A stretch of 64,000 nt of DNA. Origin: RGIG5299 sp045588575 (GTDB lineage: Bacteria; Bacillota; Clostridia; Oscillospirales; RGIG5299). The notes under the pieces were generated by a model. The model had not been told where the DNA came from and did no database searches. It was given only the letters and a program-made list of their open reading frames with translations. The translations under genes and the position numbers were made by a program. The stretch spans positions 1-64,000 of the forward strand of contig JAZNEJ010000005.1 in assembly GCA_045588575.1 (NCBI GenBank), written 5' to 3'. The first letter of the stretch is position 1. Each line of letters begins with the position of its first letter. Shown one piece after another: positions 58,969 through 64,000 of the stretch.

Positions 58969-59835
58969 ATGAAAATACTTATAGCAGGCGGAAACGGAAA
59001 TTTAAAAAATACGTCGGCAAGATATTTCAATTTAAAATATGAGGTATATGCTCCGTCGGAGTTGGACGTTTCTTCAAAGGAAGAGGTTTTCGACGAGGTT
59101 TTGGCATTTATGCCTGATGTTGTCTTCTTTTTTCCTCCCGTAACAGATGAAAAGAAGGCAATTGAAAATCCCGATGAGACGTTTAAGAAAAACGCCTATG
59201 CGGCAGGCCTTTTTGCCGTTGCGGCAAGCTCAATAGGAGCGGCAACGGTGCTTTTCTCGTCATATAAGGTTTACGGCAAAAACTACGAAATTGCATATAA
59301 GGAAACCGATGAATTAAATCCCGAAACCGTTTTGGGAAAATGTCTTTTGGAAGCCGAAAAGCAGGTAATGCTAAACCCCAAGCATTTCATTTTGCGATTG
59401 GGCGAGGTTTTCGATACCGATAACGGTATAATGGAAGCGCTTGAAAGTGTAATCGGCAAAGAGGGAATTTTAAAAATTTCCGACGATAAAAAGGGTAGCT
59501 TCGTTTCTGCGCATTCGGCGGCTTTAATAGCCGATAAGCTGATTGACGAGGGCGAATACGGCGTTTATAACGCCGCTCTTTCGGGCGTGGGCAGCTGGTT
59601 TTCGCTTGCCAACGAAATATTCCGTCATTTAGACGCCGACGTTAAAACCGAGGGTGTTGAGTCGAAGGATTTAAAGGGCGGAGCGGCTTTTGAAATATGC
59701 GAGCTTTCGCTTAAAAAGCTTATAAAAACCCTTAAAACAACACCGCTTGACTGGCACGACGAATTAAAGCATATTATAGAAGAAAAGCTTATGCTTCGTC
59801 AGGCAGAGGATGCGCTCAGGAGTGAAGAAAAATGA
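58969..59835 (+). CDS. RmlD-like sugar-nucleotide reductase
   Basis: ATG at 58969 follows GGGAG. The 288-residue extended SDR starts KILIAGGNGNLKNTSARYF (NAD(P) loop), has VVFFFPPVTDE, SSYKVYGKNYE (active-site Tyr/Lys region), HFILRLGEVF and YNAALSG. It is near dTDP-4-dehydrorhamnose reductase, but no other rhamnose genes are present. Substrate not known. Its stop overlaps the cysK start. Confidence 0.7.
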   Translation: MKILIAGGNGNLKNTSARYFNLKYEVYAPSELDVSSKEEVFDEVLAFMPDVVFFFPPVTDEKKAIENPDETFKKNAYAAGLFAVAASSIGAATVLFSSYKVYGKNYEIAYKETDELNPETVLGKCLLEAEKQVMLNPKHFILRLGEVFDTDNGIMEALESVIGKEGILKISDDKKGSFVSAHSAALIADKLIDEGEYGVYNAALSGVGSWFSLANEIFRHLDADVKTEGVESKDLKGGAAFEICELSLKKLIKTLKTTPLDWHDELKHIIEEKLMLRQAEDALRSEEK

Positions 59836-60746
59836 TATATAACAATATAACAGAGCTTATAGGAAACACCCCGATTGTAAGACTTTCGGCGCTTTCAAAA
59901 ATTTACGGCCTTGAAACACCCGTTTTGGCAAAGCTTGAAAAGGCAAACCCTGCGGGAAGCTCGAAAGACAGAGTAGGCTACGAGATGATAGTCGATGCCG
60001 AAGAAAAAGGCATTTTAAAGGCAGATAGCGTAATAATCGAGCCCACCAGCGGAAACACGGGCATAGGTCTTGCAATGACTGCCGCCGTTAAGGGCTACCG
60101 CTTAATTTTAACAATGCCCGAATCAATGAGCAAAGAGCGCCGCGACCTTTTAAAAGCCTACGGCGCCGAGCTTGTTTTAACTCCCAAGGAGGAGGGAATG
60201 CAGGGCGCGGTTAATAAGGCAAACGAGCTTAAAAAGCAGTTTAAAAACTCCTTCATTCCATCGCAGTTTGATAATCCCGCCAACCAAAGAGCGCACGAAA
60301 AAACCACCGCAAAGGAAATTATTGAAGCAACGGGCGGCGAAATTGCCGGCATAGTTGCCGGAATAGGCACGGGCGGCACGCTTTGCGGCACGGGCAAGGT
60401 CTTGAAGGAATATAACGAAAATATAAAAGTAATAGGCGTAGAGCCTTATGAAAGCCCGTTAATTACCGAGGGAAGAGCGTCAGGCCACGAAATTCAGGGA
60501 ATAGGAGCAAACTTTATTCCCGGAAACTACAACGAAAAAATCGTAGATAAGGTAATTGCCGTTAAAGGTGAGGACGCCAAAAAACTGGCAAAAGAGCTTG
60601 TGAGAACCGAGGGAATTTTATGCGGAATTTCATCGGGTGCCGCTCTTTATGCGGCAATAATGCTTCAAAAGGAAACAAGGCTTCCTTATCTTGCAATATT
60701 GCCCGACAGCGGTGAAAAATATCTTTCAACGGGAATTTACGGTTAA
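59832..60746 (+). CDS. cysK: Cysteine synthase
   Basis: The 304-residue PLP enzyme makes cysteine from O-acetylserine and sulfide. Landmarks: IGNTPIVRL, the PLP-Lys in AGSSKDRVGY, PTSGNTGIGLA, MPESMSKERR and GTGGTLCG. It begins inside the stop of the RmlD-like gene and is followed 11 bases later by a nucleosidase. Confidence 0.94.
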   Translation: MIYNNITELIGNTPIVRLSALSKIYGLETPVLAKLEKANPAGSSKDRVGYEMIVDAEEKGILKADSVIIEPTSGNTGIGLAMTAAVKGYRLILTMPESMSKERRDLLKAYGAELVLTPKEEGMQGAVNKANELKKQFKNSFIPSQFDNPANQRAHEKTTAKEIIEATGGEIAGIVAGIGTGGTLCGTGKVLKEYNENIKVIGVEPYESPLITEGRASGHEIQGIGANFIPGNYNEKIVDKVIAVKGEDAKKLAKELVRTEGILCGISSGAALYAAIMLQKETRLPYLAILPDSGEKYLSTGIYG

Positions 60747-60757
60747 GGGGAAACAAA

Positions 60758-61399
60758 ATGGATTTAAAGCAATATAAAAAAGTCGGCGCGGTAATAGCAA
60801 TGGAAAGCGAAGCAGAGCCGATTTTAAAAGCAATTCCTTTAAAGAAAATAGCTGAAAAGCCCTTCGTGATTTATAATGAAAAAAATCTTTACGTTATAGT
60901 AAGCGGAGTAGGAACTTTATCGGCAGCAATGGCGGCAAGCTATTTAATAAGCGTTGTGGGCTGCGATGCTCTCGTTAATTTCGGCGTTTGCGGCTACACG
61001 GGCAAAGAAGCGTGGCACGGAATTCTTTTCTCGGTTGAAAAAGCCTTTAAAAGAGACGTTGACTGCACTCTTTTGGGCTATGAAAAATATGCTTATCCTC
61101 ACGAAAGCGCCTTTTTAACGTTGCCGAGAGATAAACAACTTCCCGCTTGCGATTTATATACTTCCGATGAATTTATAGGCAAGGAAAGCGACGTTCCCAA
61201 GGGCGTTTTGGTGGATATGGAGGGTTATTCCGTGGCTTATGCGGCAAACCGCTATAACGTGCCTTGTTATCTTTACAAATCGGTTTGCGACAGCACCGAC
61301 GAAAACGTCGACCGTGCAAATTACGACTCCAAGCTCGACGGCGCAATAGTGGGTATGGAAGAATATATAAACAAAATGTTTATTGATTATCTTGCTTAA
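60758..61399 (+). CDS. 5'-methylthioadenosine/S-adenosylhomocysteine nucleosidase-like protein
   Basis: The 213-residue purine-nucleoside-phosphorylase-fold protein has VIAMESEAEPIL at the N-terminus, GVGTLSAAMAA, VNFGVCG, VDMEGYSVAYAA (the base/ribose binding Met-Glu) and SVCDSTDEN (active-site Asp). The pairing with cysK points to salvage of SAH-derived thiol. It is shorter than usual MTAN (about 230), so substrate is not certain. Confidence 0.8.
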   Translation: MDLKQYKKVGAVIAMESEAEPILKAIPLKKIAEKPFVIYNEKNLYVIVSGVGTLSAAMAASYLISVVGCDALVNFGVCGYTGKEAWHGILFSVEKAFKRDVDCTLLGYEKYAYPHESAFLTLPRDKQLPACDLYTSDEFIGKESDVPKGVLVDMEGYSVAYAANRYNVPCYLYKSVCDSTDENVDRANYDSKLDGAIVGMEEYINKMFIDYLA

Positions 61400-61420
61400 A
61401 TCAAAAAAATATGTTATAAT
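61392..61420 (+). promoter_or_regulatory. Promoter of the small 95-residue protein gene
   Basis: TTGCTT (61392-61397), 17 bases, TATAAT (61415-61420); the -35 lies in the end of the nucleosidase gene. Confidence 0.72.
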
Positions 61421-61458
61421 ATAAGTTAAGATAATCTTTTAAGAAAGAAGGATTTAAG

Positions 61459-61746
61459 TTGGCAGAAGAAATTTTAAGATATAAAGATGTTCCGCTCGTT
61501 CGTTCGGGAGATATAATTTACTACGGCGACCCTGCTGAAAAATACATAATTATGCTTCAGGTAACCGATAAGAGCAAGCTTAAAGACATAACCTTGGCAA
61601 AGAAAATTATGGTAACTCTTCAGCTTACCGATACCGACATAAAAGCAACCGACAGAATTATTAAAAAGTCGGAAAAAACGAGCTTTTACGCCGCAATGGA
61701 TATAGCGGATATTTGGCTTACAAGAGCAAAAGCCGGCAAGGTTTAA
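61459..61746 (+). CDS. Small hypothetical protein, TTG start
   Basis: The 95-residue protein starts with TTG at 61459, preceded by AGAAGGA at 6 bases. It is soluble, Lys/Asp-rich, beginning MAEEILRYKDVPLVRSGDII with an IMLQVTDKSKLKD repeat-like segment (MVTLQLTDTDIKATD). I do not recognise the family. It stands alone with promoter and terminator, next to sigG. Confidence 0.68.
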   Translation: MAEEILRYKDVPLVRSGDIIYYGDPAEKYIIMLQVTDKSKLKDITLAKKIMVTLQLTDTDIKATDRIIKKSEKTSFYAAMDIADIWLTRAKAGKV

Positions 61747-61749
61747 AAT

Positions 61750-61783
61750 AAAAGGGAATGGAGAAAGCTCCATTCCCTTTTTT
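61750..61783. terminator. Bidirectional terminator between the small protein gene and sigG
   Basis: AAAAGGGAATGGAG-AAAG-CTCCATTCCCTTTT is a perfect 14-bp stem with T6 on the plus strand. Confidence 0.88.
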
Positions 61784-62552
61784 ACAGCTCTTTTTTAATT
61801 TTATCTAAAGCGGCCTTTTCAAGACGTGAAACCTGCGCCTGCGAAATTCCTATTTCGGAAGCTACTTCGGTTTGTGTTTTTCCAACGAAAAACCTAATCC
61901 AAAGAATTTTTTTCTCTCTTTCCGAAAGATGCTCAATGCTTTCCTTTAAGGCGAATTCCTCAATCCAGTTAAGCTCTCCCGAGTTTTCGTCTTTAATTGA
62001 ATCCATAACGCAAAGAGAATCGCTGCCGTCGGTTGAAACCGGCTCGTGAAGCGAAATTGGGTCGGCAATGGCATCAAGAGCCTCGGTAATATCACACGCT
62101 TTAACCTCCAAAATCTTCGCAACCTCCTCGGTTGTGGGCTCTCTGCCTTTTTCTTTTATAAACCGCTCCTTAACGCTTAACGTTTTATAGGCAAGGTCTC
62201 TTAACGAGCGCGATACTCTTATGGGGTTGTTATCACGAAGATATCTGCGAATTTCACCTATAATCATCGGCACTGCGTAGGTAGAAAATTTAACGTTTAA
62301 ATCGGTGTTGAAATTGTCAACCGATTTTATAAGTCCAATGCACCCGACTTGAAAAAGCTCATCGGGATTTTTGCCTCTGAAAGAGAATTTTTGAACAACG
62401 CTTAAAACCAATTTCAAATTTCCGTTTATAAAAGTTTCTCTTGCCTTTTTATCGCCGTTTTTAATTTTTGAAAGTAAAATTCTTTTTTCGTCCTCGTTTA
62501 AAACGGGCAATTTCGAGGTGTTAACCCCCGAAAGCTCTACCTTGTTATACAA
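61782..62552 (-). CDS. sigG: Forespore sigma factor SigG
   Basis: The 256-residue sigma-70-family factor shows region 2 (DELFQVGCIGLIKSVDNF, FSTYAVPMIIGEIRRYLRD) and region 4 (EIGISQAQVSRLEKAALDKI). It begins MYNKVELSGVNTSKLPVL, the clostridial SigG N-terminus. The initiation codon is TTG (62552-62550). Its GGAGGGG ribosome site is inside a leader hairpin. Late forespore genes are its targets. It lies 56 bases downstream of sigE in the order spoIIGA-sigE-sigG. Confidence 0.95.
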   Translation of the reverse strand: MYNKVELSGVNTSKLPVLNEDEKRILLSKIKNGDKKARETFINGNLKLVLSVVQKFSFRGKNPDELFQVGCIGLIKSVDNFNTDLNVKFSTYAVPMIIGEIRRYLRDNNPIRVSRSLRDLAYKTLSVKERFIKEKGREPTTEEVAKILEVKACDITEALDAIADPISLHEPVSTDGSDSLCVMDSIKDENSGELNWIEEFALKESIEHLSEREKKILWIRFFVGKTQTEVASEIGISQAQVSRLEKAALDKIKKEL

Positions 62553-62555
62553 AAA

Positions 62556-62590
62556 ATCCCCTCCGTCAATGATTATTGACGTAAGGGGAA
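62556..62590 (-). promoter_or_regulatory. Hairpin sequestering the sigG ribosome-binding site
   Basis: Reading leftwards, CCCCT pairs with AGGGG and CGTCAAT with ATTGACG (loop 4 bases, small internal loop). The distal arm contains GGAGGGG, the only ribosome site for sigG, 5 bases before the TTG start. The structure should lower translation. It could also act as a weak terminator for sigE read-through, since TTTTTT follows. Confidence 0.8.
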
Positions 62591-62608
62591 AAAATAATCT
62601 CGGAAAAA

Positions 62609-63304
62609 TCAGGAAATTTTCATAAGCTCTTTTTTAAGCTTTGCAAAAATCTTCTTTTCAAGACGCGATATGTACGATTGCGAAATAGAAAGCATATCCG
62701 CAACCTCTTTTTGAGTGAATTCTCTGCCCGAAAAACCGAAACGCAGCTCGGTAATTTGCCGTTCTCTCGGCGAAAGGGAAGAGAGAGCCGATTTTAAAAG
62801 CTCCGACTCTATTTCGCTTTCAAGCCTATGTCCTATATCACTTTCGTCGCTTTGCAAAATGTCGGCAAGTAAAAGCTCGTTTCCGTCGGAATCGGTGTTA
62901 AGCGGCTCGTCTATTGAAATATCGGTGCGGTGCGATGCGTTTTTTCTTAAAAACATAAGAATTTCGTTTTCAATGCATCTTGAAGCGTAGGTTGCAAGCT
63001 TAATGCTTTTATCTGCCTTAAAGGTGTTAACCGCTTTTATAAGCCCTATTGTGCCTATTGAAATAAGGTCCTCGATGTTTATTCCCGTGTTATCGAATTT
63101 TTTTGCAATGTAAACCACAAGACGCAAATTGTGCTCAATAAGACGTTCGCGCGCATTTCTTTCGCCCGATGCCGAAAGCGCGGCAAGAGAAGCCTCTTCT
63201 TCCGAAGAAAGCGGCGGCTTTAAGGTGTCGGGAGAGGAAATATAGTGAAGAAATCCAAAACCGAAAAGCTTGCCAAAAAGCAATCTTAACTTAAAAAGCA
63301 ACAT
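62609..63304 (-). CDS. sigE: Mother-cell sigma factor SigE (pro-form)
   Basis: The 231-residue sigma factor has a short hydrophobic N-terminal pro-sequence (LRLLFGKLFGFGFLHYI) expected to be cut off by SpoIIGA, then region 2 (NIEDLISIGTIGLIKAVNTF, LATYASRCIENEILMFLRK) and region 4 (DMLSISQSYISRLEKKIFA). The gene is 16 bases downstream of spoIIGA. It drives early mother-cell sporulation genes. Confidence 0.95.
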   Translation of the reverse strand: MLLFKLRLLFGKLFGFGFLHYISSPDTLKPPLSSEEEASLAALSASGERNARERLIEHNLRLVVYIAKKFDNTGINIEDLISIGTIGLIKAVNTFKADKSIKLATYASRCIENEILMFLRKNASHRTDISIDEPLNTDSDGNELLLADILQSDESDIGHRLESEIESELLKSALSSLSPRERQITELRFGFSGREFTQKEVADMLSISQSYISRLEKKIFAKLKKELMKIS

Positions 63305-63319
63305 TGAAAATCAGTCCTT

Positions 63320-64000
63320 TTAAAGAAAAATTGAGGGATTAAGTAAAACGGGATATTTCCCCAAAGGCACCGTTGAAACGGCAATAACGGCCTGCCTTGC
63401 AACGTTTCCGTAGCCTTTGATTTTAATACTGTCAACAGGGAAGGCAAAAAGCATTTTATTGCCCGCCGCGGTTTTTGCGAAAACCGTTCTCAGCTTTTTT
63501 AAAAGCTCGGGCGGAAGAAAGGGAATTTCGTTCGTTTTTTCAAATATTTCAACGCTTTTAAGCTCGTCGGGCAGTGCGGGAGCAATCACCGAATGGTCGC
63601 AAATGATAACGGGAAAACCGTAAAATCCTTCGGTTAGGCTGTTGCCGGTATCGCAAAGAGCCTTTGAAACAAAGCTTTTTCCGAAAACGGTAACCGTTAC
63701 CTCGCATGAAAACGGAGAATCGAAGCACGGAGGCTTTATTTTTGAAATAAAAAAGCAAAGGGCGGCAAAGAAAAACGCAATTAAAAAAACTGCGGTGAAA
63801 GAAAGGTCGAAATAAAAGCTTCCGTCAAAAAGATAAAAAATACTGCCGAGCGGCGTAAAAAAATAAATTAAAAGGGTAACGGCGCCGAAAGCAAGTGAAA
63901 CGCCTAAAAAAAGCAGATTGCAAATAATGAAATTTTTAAGCTTTTTGTAGCCGAAAACGATAAAAACGGTAATAAGTAAAGAAATAATATCGAATATTAA
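63320..64000 (-). CDS. spoIIGA: Sigma-E processing peptidase SpoIIGA, C-terminal part
   Basis: The frame is open from the right window edge, so about 226 C-terminal residues are present and the start is outside. It has about three hydrophobic segments in the first 80 residues (LIFDIISLLITVFIVFGY, then two more) and an aspartic-protease-like domain with CDTGNSLTEGFYGFPV, the catalytic Asp motif of SpoIIGA, then VIAPALPDEL. The C-terminus PVLLNPSIFL matches the family's late region. It precedes sigE directly. Confidence 0.9.
   Translation of the reverse strand, partial: LIFDIISLLITVFIVFGYKKLKNFIICNLLFLGVSLAFGAVTLLIYFFTPLGSIFYLFDGSFYFDLSFTAVFLIAFFFAALCFFISKIKPPCFDSPFSCEVTVTVFGKSFVSKALCDTGNSLTEGFYGFPVIICDHSVIAPALPDELKSVEIFEKTNEIPFLPPELLKKLRTVFAKTAAGNKMLFAFPVDSIKIKGYGNVARQAVIAVSTVPLGKYPVLLNPSIFL

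Noticed and set aside
1..64000. CRISPR array, prophage, insertion sequence or rRNA
   Set aside because: No regularly spaced long repeats, transposase, integrase or structural phage genes, and no rRNA-like stretches were seen.

Overview
The window comes from the chromosome of an endospore-forming, low-to-moderate GC Clostridia bacterium (Bacillota). The evidence is the linked spoIIGA-sigE-sigG sporulation genes at the right end, a dacF-type carboxypeptidase, strong Shine-Dalgarno sites with frequent TTG/GTG starts, near-consensus sigma-A promoters (most with 17-bp spacers), a T-box leader on ileS, WhiA/RapZ/HPr kinase, and a eukaryote-like IleRS. I cannot name a genus. I see no integrase, transposase, CRISPR array or rRNA; it is mostly housekeeping with a few accessory islands.

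Layout: (1) 1-2.9 kb: 5' part of a murT-like ligase, tRNA-Leu(GAG), an array of variable hairpins separated by a constant 7-mer, a deoxyinosine glycosylase, an SDR, tRNA-Ile2/Met(CAT) and a small orphan protein. (2) 3.0-7.9 kb: uvrB-uvrA. (3) 8.0-12.8 kb: duplicated zinc-ribbon membrane proteins leading into a compact acyl-transfer cluster: adenylating ligase fused to a carrier domain, double PlsC acyltransferase, free acyl carrier protein, LRAT/HRASLS-like papain-fold protein. (4) 12.9-16.5 kb: DUF2953 protein, two alpha/beta hydrolases, a GT2-GtrA fusion. (5) 16.5-21 kb: fatty-acid kinase operon (two FakB/DegV, FakA, PlsX). (6) 21-27.7 kb: Cys-elbow hydrolase, polysaccharide deacetylase, pyrE-radC-phosphopantetheinyl transferase operon, membrane-anchored amidase, lipoprotein. 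(7) 27.7-33.6 kb: T-box/ileS, aldo-keto reductase, thyA-folA. (8) 33.7-39.2 kb: small membrane protein, orphan solute-binding lipoprotein, tRNA-Leu(CAA), MBL hydrolase with DUF3006 and DUF1653, and queT-galU behind a preQ1-I riboswitch. (9) 39.4-55.7 kb: Na/Pi cotransporter, then a long rightward run: pyrC-F-K-D, fruK-like, hprK, murB, rapZ, whiA, dnaE, pfkA and two accessory genes. (10) 55.8-64 kb: DeoR regulator, leaderless M23 peptidase, dacF, RmlD-like/cysK/nucleosidase, small protein, sigG, sigE, spoIIGA (cut by the window end).

Connections: three loci point to acyl-chain handling. FakAB-PlsX turns free fatty acids into acyl phosphate and acyl-ACP; the ligase/PlsC/ACP/LRAT-like cluster looks able to activate and transfer acyl groups; and a Sfp-type phosphopantetheinyl transferase elsewhere in the window could prime the carrier domains. 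The product of that cluster cannot be read from sequence. Pyrimidine synthesis is split (pyrE separate from pyrCFKD), and carbon control (fruK-like, hprK, pfkA, rapZ) is interleaved with wall, DNA and pyrimidine genes.

The most distinctive items are the hairpin array at 658-824, the acyl-transfer cluster, a sigG leader hairpin burying its ribosome-binding site together with a TTG start, an ileS T-box with an off-consensus core, a rapZ-whiA junction lacking yvcK, and a Cys-elbow hydrolase. All statements rest on reading the sequence; no database search was run.
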